7,096 nt of DNA from CAIXYX01 sp043806415 (lineage in GTDB: Archaea > Micrarchaeota > Micrarchaeia > Anstonellales > Anstonellaceae), in assembly GCA_043806415.1 (NCBI GenBank), contig JAZDHB010000080.1, positions 1-7,096 of the forward strand, written 5' to 3'. The position numbers and the translations under genes are program-made. Under the pieces are notes generated by a model, which worked only from the letters and a program-made list of their open reading frames with translations, ran no database searches and was not told where the DNA came from. Positions 1 to 6,460 of the stretch are shown piece after piece. Position 1 is the first letter of the stretch, and each line of letters starts with the position of its first letter.

Positions 1-977
1 GCTTTCTTCTCCTCTTTCTTCCCGATCAATCCCAGCTGCGCCAGACAGGCCTCGAGCTGGATGATCTCGTTCGCGCCTTCCACCACGCGGAAATTGTACT
101 CGCCGATGCGGTCAAGCAGCGTGGCCTTGGCGCGCTCGTCCATCTTCACGTTGTCCAGCTCCCGGTACATCTGGATGAGCACGTCTTCACCAGACAGGCC
201 GTAGCTCACCATCAGGGTGTGCAAAAGCTTTCGCGCCTCGACGAATTTGCCGTCCAGCGCCAGCTGCATCATCTCGACGATCTCCTTGGGCCGGGCGCGG
301 GAGGCGAACTTGTACACGGTCTCCTCGGTGACGTGCGGCCCGTGGAGGGCCGAGCCCTGCAGGGCGTTGATGAGCTTGCGCATGTCGCCATCGGAGACGT
401 AGAGCAACGCTTTGATGCCCTTCTCGTCGATCTTGAGGCCCTCCGCCTGGGCGATGTGCTGGGCCATGCGGGCCATCTCCTCCTCGGAGAGCATGGTGAA
501 GCGGAACACCGAGCAGCGGGACTGGATGGGCTCGATGATCTTGGAGGAATAGTTCGCACCCAGGATGAAGCGCGTCGCCGAGACGTAGAGCTCCATCGTC
601 CGGCGCAGGGCGGACTGGGCGTCGGCCGTGAGAGAGTCGGCTTCGTCCAGGAAGATGAGCTTGAAGGGCACGCTCGCAAGGGGCACCGAGCGCGCGAAAT
701 CCTTGATCTTGCCGCGCACCACGTCGATGCCGCGCTCGTCGGACGCGTTGAGTTCGAGCAGGCACTCGCCCACCGAATCGCCGTAGAGCTCGCGCGCCAG
801 GCACAGGGTGGCCGTGGTCTTGCCGCAGCCCGGCGGGCCGGCGAAGAGCAGGTGGGGCATGTTCTTGGACTTGACATAGGCCGAGAGGGATTTGACGATC
901 TCGACCTGCCCGACGATCTCGGAGAGCTTTTTCGGGCGGTATTTCTCGGTCCAAGGAGTCACGTCGGAAATGTCCAT
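1..977 (-). CDS. rfcS: Replication factor C small subunit (clamp loader ATPase), 3' end cut by window edge
   Basis: AAA+ ATPase subunit of the archaeal clamp loader, which opens the PCNA ring and places it on primed DNA. Reading from ATG at 977 gives 325 codons open to the window edge, starting MDISDVTPWTEKYRPKKLSE. The WTEKYRPK box is typical of RFC/clamp loaders. Walker A is GPPGCGKT (residues 47-54), Walker B LIFLDEAD (107-114), sensor 1 lies around ILGANYS (138-144), the SRC arginine-finger motif is at 153-155, and the sensor 2 region is GDMRKLINALQ (197-207). The helical collar domain follows to about 318. Archaeal small subunits are usually about 315-330 residues, so only a few C-terminal residues (currently ending GKKEEKK) should be missing, perhaps including a PCNA-binding tail. 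No intein interrupts Walker A or the other motifs, although such inteins are common in this family. It is transcribed divergently from the membrane-protein/ileS pair. Confidence 0.97.
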   Translation of the reverse strand, partial: MDISDVTPWTEKYRPKKLSEIVGQVEIVKSLSAYVKSKNMPHLLFAGPPGCGKTTATLCLARELYGDSVGECLLELNASDERGIDVVRGKIKDFARSVPLASVPFKLIFLDEADSLTADAQSALRRTMELYVSATRFILGANYSSKIIEPIQSRCSVFRFTMLSEEEMARMAQHIAQAEGLKIDEKGIKALLYVSDGDMRKLINALQGSALHGPHVTEETVYKFASRARPKEIVEMMQLALDGKFVEARKLLHTLMVSYGLSGEDVLIQMYRELDNVKMDERAKATLLDRIGEYNFRVVEGANEIIQLEACLAQLGLIGKKEEKK

Positions 978-1027
978 GAAATCACGTTAGAAGCAAAAGG
1001 GCGGATTGATGGATGGCTTTCGGAACA

Positions 1028-1062
1028 TCAACTTAAATAGCTTAGCCCGCCTTAATCTATCT
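1028..1062. promoter_or_regulatory. Putative divergent promoter island between rfcS and the membrane-protein gene
   Basis: The AT-rich core CTTAAATAG (1032-1040) resembles an archaeal TATA box and is nearly symmetric. Read on the minus strand (CTATTTAAG) it would start rfcS transcripts near 1010, leaving a leader of about 30 bases. Read on the plus strand it would start near 1062, leaving a leader of about 77 bases before the preferred ATG at 1139. A second weaker AT-rich patch (CTTAATCTAT, 1051-1060) could serve either strand. Everything else in this gap is GC-rich, so the island stands out, but which box serves which gene is inference. Confidence 0.4.
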
Positions 1063-1096
1063 CGACAGCCAGACGTTACATTGCATGAATACGAAG

Positions 1097-1114
1097 GAGG
1101 GCGGGAACGCCCTC
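1097..1114 (+). promoter_or_regulatory. Leader stem-loop with GGAA tetraloop upstream of the membrane-protein gene
   Basis: A perfect 7-bp stem, GAGGGCG (1097-1103) with CGCCCTC (1108-1114), closes a GGAA loop, which is a GNRA-type tetraloop. It ends 24 bases before the preferred start at 1139. Its 5' arm takes up most of a GGAGG (1096-1100) that has no start codon at a usable distance. It could be a leader structure affecting translation or stability. If translation really starts at the upstream ATG (1085), it would simply be coding sequence. Confidence 0.35.
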
Positions 1115-1138
1115 ACGACGAGCGATGAGGGAATCTTC

Positions 1139-1528
1139 ATGGATCTGAGCCGCATTCGATTCGCATTTCCGCTCGCGCTGGGGCTGGGCATCGGCCTGTG
1201 CGCGGGCGCTCTCAAGCTGATCCCCGGCGCCCTGTTCCTGGCTTACCTGGCGATGCCGGTGGCCACGCTGGTCGGGCTGCTCGTGCTGCGCGCCTGGCGC
1301 GAGGCGGCGGGCGAGGAGAGCCTGTTCCCCATCATGGCGTATGCCCTGCTCATCCTCGTCTCCTTCGGGCTCTTCGGCATACTCTATGCCCCCTCCGGAA
1401 TGAACGCGTTGCCGGCGGCCCTGGCGCTCTCGATGCTGATCCCGGTCGTCAGCGAGTATGCGCTTGGCCGTGGCCGGTTCAAGAGCGAGGAGAACTTTGC
1501 GCAGGATGAAAGCCCGGAAATGGCCTAG
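1139..1528 (+). CDS. Small four-helix integral membrane protein of unknown function
   Basis: I do not recognise this 129-residue protein. It is mostly hydrophobic, with four predicted transmembrane segments at about residues 7-25, 28-50, 62-84 and 89-109. Positive charges sit at the N-terminus (SRIR), in the loop after helix 2 (RAWRE) and after helix 4 (RGRFK), so by the positive-inside rule both ends should be cytoplasmic. The tail is acidic (EENFAQDESPEMA). No cysteine pair, histidine cluster or catalytic motif is seen. I chose ATG 1139 because GAGG (1127-1130) lies 8 bases before it and the protein then begins just before helix 1. An in-frame ATG at 1085 would add 18 polar residues (147 in total) but has no ribosome site before it. 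The gene ends 24 bases before ileS and was probably transcribed with it; a functional link to ileS is not implied. Confidence 0.75.
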   Translation: MDLSRIRFAFPLALGLGIGLCAGALKLIPGALFLAYLAMPVATLVGLLVLRAWREAAGEESLFPIMAYALLILVSFGLFGILYAPSGMNALPAALALSMLIPVVSEYALGRGRFKSEENFAQDESPEMA

Positions 1529-1541
1529 CCTGGTTTGTCAT

Positions 1542-1547
1542 AAGGTG
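1542..1547 (+). promoter_or_regulatory. Ribosome binding site of ileS
   Basis: AAGGTG lies 5 bases before ATG 1553 and matches the anti-Shine-Dalgarno end of archaeal 16S rRNA. It supports 1553 rather than the in-frame ATG at 1562. The 24-base gap from the previous stop codon has no TATA-like element, which points to co-transcription with the membrane-protein gene. Confidence 0.55.
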
Positions 1548-1552
1548 TTCTG

Positions 1553-4500
1553 ATGAGTGATATGAACCAGATTGAGCAGAAAATCCTGGCCTACTGGCAG
1601 GAGAACAAGATCTACCAGAAAGCCAATCTCAAGAACAAGGACGGGCCCAAATGGTTCTTCGTGGACGGGCCGCCCTACGCGACCGGCCAGATCCACCCCG
1701 GCACCGCGCTGAACAAATGCCTCAAGGACTGCATCGTGCGCTATCGCCGCCAGAGGGGCTACCACGTCAACGACCGGGCCGGATACGACACGCACGGCCT
1801 GCCCATCGAGGTGCGGGTGGAGCAGGAGCTCAAGATCACGAACAAGAACCAGATCGAGGAGATCGGCGTGGCCTCGTTCATCGAGAAATGCAAGAGCTTC
1901 GCCTCCAAATACATCGGCGTGATCTCCGCCCAGTTCACGCGCTGCGGCGTATGGCTGGACTTCGAGAAGCCGTACATCACCTACAAGGACGAGTATATCG
2001 AGGCCGTCTGGCGCACCATCAAGGCGGCCTCGGACAAGGGGCTGCTCACGGAAGGCGAATACGTGGTGCCGCAGTGCGTTCGCTGCCAGACCGGCTTGGC
2101 CAACTACGAGTTGGAATACGACGACCAGGACGACCCCTCGCTTTATGTCAAGTTCAAGGTGAAGGGGAGCGAGAACGAATACCTCGTCATCTGGACCACC
2201 ACGCCCTGGACGCTGGTGGCGAACATGGGAGTCATGGCCCACCCCACGCACACCTACGTCAAGGTGAAGGTGGGCGCCGAGGTCTGGATCGTGGCCAAGG
2301 AGCGGCTGGACGCGATGATGGCCTTCGCCCCGCTCGTCTCGCCCATCATGCTGGGCGAGCTGTCGGGCAAGAAGCTGGAGGGGACGCCCTACGAGCACCC
2401 GCTCACCCACAAGATCCGGCACGAGTACGCCCGCAAGGTGGTGCTGTCCGACGAGTACGTCACGCTCGAGGACGGCTCGGGCCTCGTGCACTGCGCGCCC
2501 GGCCATGGCCCCGAGGACTTCATCATCGGCCGGCGGTTCTCCATCCCCGTATTCTGCCCGGTGGACGGCTCCGGAAAATACACGGCCGACGCCGGCGATT
2601 ATGCGGGAAGGGAGGCCAAGGCGAGCAACAAGGACATCATCGCCGATTTGGAGGCGGCCGGCGCGCTCATCCACGCCGGGAAGATCAGGCACCGCTACCC
2701 GCACTGCTGGCGCTGCAAGACGCCGCTCATCTTCATCGCCACGCACCAGTGGTTCATCGCCGTCTCCAAGACCAAGGAACGGATGCTCGAGGAGATTGAC
2801 CGCACCATCACGTTCCACCCCGATTTCGCCAAGACGCGCTTTCGGGATTTCGTCGCGTCCGCGCCGGACTGGTGCATCAGCCGCCAGCGCTACTGGGGCA
2901 CGCCCCTGCCCATCTGGGTGTGCGAAAAATGCAAGGGGAAGAGGATCGTCAGCTCGCGCGCCGAGCTGCCCCGCCCGGTCAAGGAGCTGCATAAACCCTA
3001 CATCGACGAGATCACCTTCCCGTGCGGATGCGGGGGGGTGATGCGGCGGGTGCCGGACATCCTCGACGTGTGGTTCGACTCGGGCAATGCGGTCTGGGCG
3101 CAGCTGGTCAAGGGTGACGACTGGGCGCGCGAGGGCGGGCAGCTGCAGGCAGATTTCGTCACCGAAGGCAAGGACCAGACGCGCGGATGGTTCTACTCCA
3201 TGCTGGGCTCCGGCGTGGTGCTCAACAACGAATCGCCCTACAAGGCCCTGCTCATGCACGGTTTCTTCGTGGACGAGAAGGGCGAGAAGATGTCCAAATC
3301 GCTGGGCAATTTCGTGGGCCTCGAGGACATCGTCGGCAAGCACGGCGCCGACACGTTCCGCCTCTGGGGGCTCTCGAACACCATCTGGGACGACCTGAAA
3401 TTCTCCTGGCGCGAGCTGGAGGAGAACCACCGGGTGCTGGACATCATGCTCAACGTCGCCGCCTGGATGGACAAATTCTACGTGCCGTCCGACAAGCCGG
3501 TCGACGACAAGGAACTGGAGTTCGAGGACCGGTGGCTGCGCTCGCGCACGCAGGAAGTGATCGAGGCCGTCACGCACTCGCTCGAGGAATACGAGCCGCA
3601 CACGGGCCTGGTGCGCCTGCGCGACTTCATGGTCGAGGACATCAGCCGCTTCTACCTCAAGAGGCTCAAGAGCCGCATGAACGAGGGGCGGTCGGTGGCG
3701 GCCGGCATGGCCACGCTCTACGGGAGCATGCGCGCGTGCATCCAGCTCCTCGCGCCCTACTGTCCCTTCGTGGCCGAGCACATCTACCTTTCGATCTTCA
3801 GGAAATATTCGCCGGAGGAGTCGGTGAACCTGCTGGGATGGCCCGAGGCCAAACCCGCATGGCGCGAGCCGCTCATCGGGCAGCAGATGGCGCACGCCCG
3901 CCAGATCATCAACGCGGCCGCCAACGCGCGCTCGAAAGCGAACATCAAGCTGCGCTGGCCGGTCGAAGAGCTGCGCGTTTTCACGGAATCCACCGAAGTG
4001 ACCGGAGCGCTTACGCGCGCCTCCACGCTCATCGAGTCCATGGCCAACGTCAAGCGGGTGGCGGTGGGCGCGCCGCGCTCCAGCCACGAGGTGGAGTTCA
4101 ATTCCACCAAGATCGGGGCCAAATTCAAGGCCGACTCGCCCAAGGTGCTCGCCATCCTGCGCGGGCTCAAGATCTCGGATATCCTCGAGGGGCTCAAGAA
4201 GAGCGAATGGAAGCTGGATAACAAATACGAGATGGACGCCGACATGGTGAGCGTGACGGAGAAGGCGGCGGGCTTCGCCATCGCCTCCTTCGACGACGGC
4301 CAGGTGTACGTCAAGTCCGTCATCGACGCCACCCTCTACGCCGAGGCCATGGAGCGCGAGCTTTCCCGGCGCGTCCAGATGATGCGCAAGGAGATGGGCC
4401 TCCAGCATGAGGACCGGATCCTCGTGCGCATGGCCGGGGACGCGGAACTGCTCAAGGTGGCGAAGGAGAACGCCGAGAGCATCGCCAAGAGCGTGAATGC

Positions 4501-4606
4501 CGAATCGCTCAAAACGGACGGCGAGGGAGCGGACGGGGATTTGACGCGCGAATGGGAGATCGAGGACATGAAAGTGAAGATAACGGTCCGCAAAGTGGCG
4601 AAATAA
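1553..4606 (+). CDS. ileS: Isoleucyl-tRNA synthetase, archaeal/eukaryotic type
   Basis: Cytoplasmic class I aminoacyl-tRNA synthetase that charges tRNA-Ile and hydrolyses mischarged valine. It is complete at 1017 residues, usual for the family. The Rossmann-fold nucleotide motif is PPYATGQIHPGTALNK (residues 40-55), giving H-x-G-T (48-51) in place of bacterial HIGH. The second signature, KMSKS, is at 579-583, after DVWFDSG (505-511). The inserted CP1 editing domain spans roughly 180-400 and contains WTTTPWTL (214-221) and VHCAPGHGPED (312-322). His313 and Asp322 align with the E. coli editing residues His333 and Asp342. Cysteine pairs at 175/178, 385/388 and 457/460 plus 491/493 suggest zinc sites in the CP1/CP2 insertions. 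The anticodon-binding helical domain begins near 660 (DRWLRSRTQEV), and the C-terminal region has the RRVQMMRKEMGL signature of archaeal and eukaryotic enzymes. All catalytic and editing motifs look intact. Confidence 0.98.
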   Translation: MSDMNQIEQKILAYWQENKIYQKANLKNKDGPKWFFVDGPPYATGQIHPGTALNKCLKDCIVRYRRQRGYHVNDRAGYDTHGLPIEVRVEQELKITNKNQIEEIGVASFIEKCKSFASKYIGVISAQFTRCGVWLDFEKPYITYKDEYIEAVWRTIKAASDKGLLTEGEYVVPQCVRCQTGLANYELEYDDQDDPSLYVKFKVKGSENEYLVIWTTTPWTLVANMGVMAHPTHTYVKVKVGAEVWIVAKERLDAMMAFAPLVSPIMLGELSGKKLEGTPYEHPLTHKIRHEYARKVVLSDEYVTLEDGSGLVHCAPGHGPEDFIIGRRFSIPVFCPVDGSGKYTADAGDYAGREAKASNKDIIADLEAAGALIHAGKIRHRYPHCWRCKTPLIFIATHQWFIAVSKTKERMLEEIDRTITFHPDFAKTRFRDFVASAPDWCISRQRYWGTPLPIWVCEKCKGKRIVSSRAELPRPVKELHKPYIDEITFPCGCGGVMRRVPDILDVWFDSGNAVWAQLVKGDDWAREGGQLQADFVTEGKDQTRGWFYSMLGSGVVLNNESPYKALLMHGFFVDEKGEKMSKSLGNFVGLEDIVGKHGADTFRLWGLSNTIWDDLKFSWRELEENHRVLDIMLNVAAWMDKFYVPSDKPVDDKELEFEDRWLRSRTQEVIEAVTHSLEEYEPHTGLVRLRDFMVEDISRFYLKRLKSRMNEGRSVAAGMATLYGSMRACIQLLAPYCPFVAEHIYLSIFRKYSPEESVNLLGWPEAKPAWREPLIGQQMAHARQIINAAANARSKANIKLRWPVEELRVFTESTEVTGALTRASTLIESMANVKRVAVGAPRSSHEVEFNSTKIGAKFKADSPKVLAILRGLKISDILEGLKKSEWKLDNKYEMDADMVSVTEKAAGFAIASFDDGQVYVKSVIDATLYAEAMERELSRRVQMMRKEMGLQHEDRILVRMAGDAELLKVAKENAESIAKSVNAESLKTDGEGADGDLTREWEIEDMKVKITVRKVAK

Positions 4607-4627
4607 GCGAAAAAGTGATGGGAGCCG

Positions 4628-4765
4628 GAAAAGAAGGAAACGAAAAATGAAAGAATGGGCGAGGGGCGCCCGATACAGGCGCCGGTTGGCGCCTTATCGG
4701 CAACCGCCTTCGGGCGTTTGCCGACCGCCCACGCGATTTCTTGTTTTATCTTTTTTCTTTCTTTA
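4628..4765. terminator. Putative bidirectional terminator with two abutting hairpins between convergent ileS and zinc-finger gene
   Basis: Hairpin A (4670-4700) pairs GGCGCC (4678-4683) with GGCGCC (4688-4693) around loop GGTT. It extends outward through CGATA/TATCG, giving about 13 bp with one bulged C (4676). Hairpin B (4698-4723) is an 11-bp stem with one C-T mismatch, capped by a C(TTCG)G tetraloop, one of the most stable RNA loops. To the right, 4737-4765 is T-rich on the plus strand and would end the ileS transcript as a U-rich tract. It runs into the stop codon of the minus-strand gene. To the left, 4628-4655 is purine-rich on plus, hence U-rich in a minus-strand transcript, and would end the zinc-finger transcript. 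Archaeal termination needs mainly U-tracts, so the hairpins may add transcript-end protection. Confidence 0.55.
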
Positions 4766-4942
4766 GAGCGCCTTGAACCTCGAGCGCGTCTTGAGGTTGC
4801 CCCAGCAGTCCTTGCAGATGACGAAGCGCTTGGTCTTCTTCACCCGCTTGGAGCTCTTCTCGCACGCGAGGCACACCATGCGCGAACAGTATTCGCATTT
4901 CTCGAGGAAATGCCCCTGCTGGCTGCAACGCTCGCAAATCAA
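4763..4942 (-). CDS. 59-residue eight-cysteine zinc-finger protein, FYVE/PHD-like spacing
   Basis: A very small protein, not identified by name. It has four CxxC pairs at Cys3/6, 16/19, 24/27 and 43/46, enough for two zinc ions. The spacing C-x2-C-x9-C-x2-C-x4-C-x2-C-x15-C-x2-C followed by Trp resembles cross-brace treble-clef fingers such as FYVE and PHD domains. Between pairs three and four is a strongly basic stretch (KSSKRVKKTKR, residues 29-39), and the tail is basic too (KTRSRFK), suggesting nucleic acid or ribosome binding by inference. The start must be TTG 4942: AGGTGAT (4952-4946) lies just before it, whereas the ATG at 4947 is out of frame and meets a stop after two codons. The first in-frame ATG (Met22) would delete half the cysteines. 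The gene converges on ileS and diverges from eno. Its cysteine pattern makes coding certain even though the gene is short; the role is unknown. Confidence 0.85.
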   Translation of the reverse strand: MICERCSQQGHFLEKCEYCSRMVCLACEKSSKRVKKTKRFVICKDCWGNLKTRSRFKAL

Positions 4943-4945
4943 ATC

Positions 4946-4952
4946 ATCACCT
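4946..4952 (-). promoter_or_regulatory. Ribosome binding site that fixes the TTG start of the zinc-finger gene
   Basis: On the minus strand AGGTGAT ends 3 bases before the TTG at 4942, and its GGTG core is 5 bases away. It is the only strong Shine-Dalgarno-like match near the 5' end of the cysteine-rich frame, and no in-frame ATG or GTG exists between it and the first cysteine. Confidence 0.6.
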
Positions 4953-4991
4953 AATATAAGTTGAAATCTATTGGAAATATTTGTCAGGCAA

Positions 4992-5040
4992 GACTTAAAA
5001 TACCCCCCTTTGCAAGCGCCTGAAGCAAGTTATTAAAAGC
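4992..5040. promoter_or_regulatory. AT-rich divergent promoter region between zinc-finger gene and eno
   Basis: Two TATA-like boxes are seen. ACTTAAAATA (4993-5002) on plus would start eno transcripts near 5023, leaving a leader of about 37 bases. Its complement TATTTTAAGT could start the minus-strand zinc-finger transcript near 4971. A second box, TTATTAAAAG (5030-5039), is centred about 26 bases before the eno ATG, which would make a leaderless or nearly leaderless eno transcript. The short AGGGG (5051-5055) before ATG 5060 favours a leadered message and so the first box, but both may be used. Confidence 0.45.
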
Positions 5041-5059
5041 TCGGGGACGAAGGGGCCGT

Positions 5060-6355
5060 ATGGCAAGCAAAATCAGCAAAATCCAGGCACGCGAAGTGCT
5101 CGACAGCCGGGGCAACCCGACCGTCCAGGCGACCGTCTTTCTCAAGGATGGCCTGAGCGCGAGTGCGAACGCGCCCAGCGGAGCGTCCACGGGCACGTTC
5201 GAGGCCCTGGAGCTTCGGGACGGAGGGGCGCGGTTCGGGGGGAAGGGCGTCTTAAGGGCCGTCAGCAACGTGAACGGGCCCATCGCCCGCGCGCTGGAAG
5301 GGATGGATGTTTCGAAGCAGGAGGAGATTGACCTGCGCCTGTGCGAGATGGACGGAACGCCGGACAAGAGCCGGCTGGGCGCGAACGCCACCGCCGCCGT
5401 CTCGATGGCCTGCCTCCAGGCGGCCGCGAGGGAGCAGGGAGTCGGCGCGTACAGGCAGATTGGCGAGGGAGCGGGCGGTTCTTCGGGCGGCGCGTTCACG
5501 CTGCCGGTGCCATTCATGAACGTCATCAACGGCGGAAAGCACGCCGGCTCCGGACTGGCCGTGCAGGAATTCATGCTTGCGCCCGTGGGTTTCTCGAATT
5601 TCTCGGATGCCTTGCGCGCCGGCGTGGAAACGTACCATTCGCTGCGGGGGATCGTCGCCAAGCAGTACGGCCCGCTGGGCACCAGCGTGGGCGACGAGGG
5701 CGGGTTCGCGCCGCCGATCCGCACCAGCGCCGAAGCCTTGCAGGTGCTGGAGGATGCGATCGCCCAGGCAGGCTATACGGGCAAGGTGAAGCTCGCCTCC
5801 GATCCGGCCGCCTCGTCGTTTTACGACGCAAAGACGGGATTCTACAAAATAGACGGGAAAGAGCTTGAGAAGGGAGAGCTGATCGATTACTGGGCCGGCT
5901 TGTGCAAGGAGTACCCGATCGTGAGCCTGGAGGACCCGTTCGAGGAAGGGGATTACAACTCGTTTAGCGCCTTGCGCGAGAAGCTGGCCGGCAAAGTGCA
6001 AATTGTCGGCGATGATTTGACGGTGACGAATTTGAGAAGGGTCAAGAAAGCGCACAAGGAGAGAAGCATCTCCGCCCTTCTCTTGAAGGTGAACCAGATC
6101 GGCACGATTTCCGAGGCGCTCGAATCCGCCCAATTCTGCCTGTCGCATCATATGGGAGTCATGGTGTCGCACCGCTCGGGAGAGACGGAAGACGCCACGA
6201 TCGCGGACCTCGCGGTCGGACTCGGCTGCGGCCAGATAAAAACCGGCGCGCCCTGCCGGGGCGAGCGCACGGCCAAATACAACCGCCTGCTGGCCATCGA
6301 GGAGGAATTGGGCAAGAAAGCGAAATTCCTGGGGGAGAAGGCGCTGGTGTTCTAG
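5060..6355 (+). CDS. eno: Enolase (phosphopyruvate hydratase)
   Basis: Cytoplasmic enzyme interconverting 2-phosphoglycerate and phosphoenolpyruvate in glycolysis and gluconeogenesis. It is complete at 431 residues, the usual length. The N-terminal capping domain holds VLDSRGNPTV (13-22) and the mobile serine loop SGASTG (40-45). In the TIM-barrel domain the expected residues are all present: His161 in NGGKHAG, Glu170 in VQEFM, the acid/base Glu213 in VGDEGGFAP, metal ligands Asp248, Glu291 (SLEDPFEEGD) and Asp318 (GDDLTVTN), the base Lys343 in LLLKVNQIGT, the HRS triad at 371-373 and Lys394 in QIKTGAPCRGERTAKYN. The GAPCRGERTAKYN form of the last motif is the one I associate with archaeal enolases. 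ATG 5060 matches the family N-terminus. The gene is divergent from the zinc-finger gene and followed, on the same strand, by mvaD with its own promoter. Confidence 0.98.
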   Translation: MASKISKIQAREVLDSRGNPTVQATVFLKDGLSASANAPSGASTGTFEALELRDGGARFGGKGVLRAVSNVNGPIARALEGMDVSKQEEIDLRLCEMDGTPDKSRLGANATAAVSMACLQAAAREQGVGAYRQIGEGAGGSSGGAFTLPVPFMNVINGGKHAGSGLAVQEFMLAPVGFSNFSDALRAGVETYHSLRGIVAKQYGPLGTSVGDEGGFAPPIRTSAEALQVLEDAIAQAGYTGKVKLASDPAASSFYDAKTGFYKIDGKELEKGELIDYWAGLCKEYPIVSLEDPFEEGDYNSFSALREKLAGKVQIVGDDLTVTNLRRVKKAHKERSISALLLKVNQIGTISEALESAQFCLSHHMGVMVSHRSGETEDATIADLAVGLGCGQIKTGAPCRGERTAKYNRLLAIEEELGKKAKFLGEKALVF

Positions 6356-6399
6356 GATCAGAATCGCCGAAGAGCGGGAATGAATGGGAGCCGGCAGAT

Positions 6400-6415
6400 A
6401 TTACGGAAGCGTAAT
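6400..6415. promoter_or_regulatory. Palindrome upstream of the mvaD TATA box, candidate operator
   Basis: ATTACG (6400-6405) and CGTAAT (6410-6415) form a perfect 6-bp inverted repeat around GAAG, ending 7 bases before the TATA box. That position suits a regulator that overlaps or flanks the BRE/TATA site. It could instead fold as a short hairpin at the end of the eno transcript, but no T-rich tract follows, which makes a terminator role less likely. Confidence 0.35.
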
Positions 6416-6422
6416 CGGCCGG

Positions 6423-6430
6423 TTATAAAA
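6423..6430 (+). promoter_or_regulatory. TATA box of mvaD
   Basis: TTATAAAA in a GC-rich surround is the clearest archaeal TATA box in the window. With a usual TATA-to-start distance of about 26 bases, transcription would begin near 6453. That is downstream of the ATG at 6437 and a few bases before the ATG at 6461, which implies a message with almost no leader and selects 6461 as the mvaD start. Confidence 0.6.
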
Positions 6431-6460
6431 CATCGGATGAGAAACCAACTTGTTGATTCC

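Noticed and set aside
830..850. Possible intein insertion at the rfcS Walker A motif
   Set aside because: GPPGCGKT is continuous and the flanking clamp-loader sequence is uninterrupted, so there is no intein here.
219..1040. A 273-codon plus-strand frame opposite rfcS
   Set aside because: It is antisense to a clamp-loader gene with complete Walker A, Walker B and SRC motifs, and its composition looks like an antisense shadow.
1538..4408. A 956-codon open frame on the minus strand opposite ileS
   Set aside because: It is rich in His, Arg, Val and Gly with no domain pattern, and lies fully antisense to an IleRS whose motifs are all intact. Long antisense frames are expected from the GC-biased codon use here.
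4607..4762. Possible tRNA or other known RNA gene in the structured gap
   Set aside because: No cloverleaf, T-loop motif or anticodon arm could be traced. The two hairpins with flanking U-tracts fit a terminator better.
4746..4937. A 63-codon ATG-started minus-strand frame over the zinc-finger gene
   Set aside because: It is the wrong frame. The overlapping TTG-started frame has four CxxC pairs and a ribosome binding site, while this one has none of these features.
4655..4954. A 99-codon plus-strand frame across the ileS/zinc-finger gap
   Set aside because: It runs through both hairpins and the T-rich tract and then antisense to the zinc-finger gene, and it has no ribosome site.
5252..6172. 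A 306-codon minus-strand frame opposite eno
   Set aside because: It is antisense to an enolase with every catalytic residue in place, and it shows no recognisable protein features.
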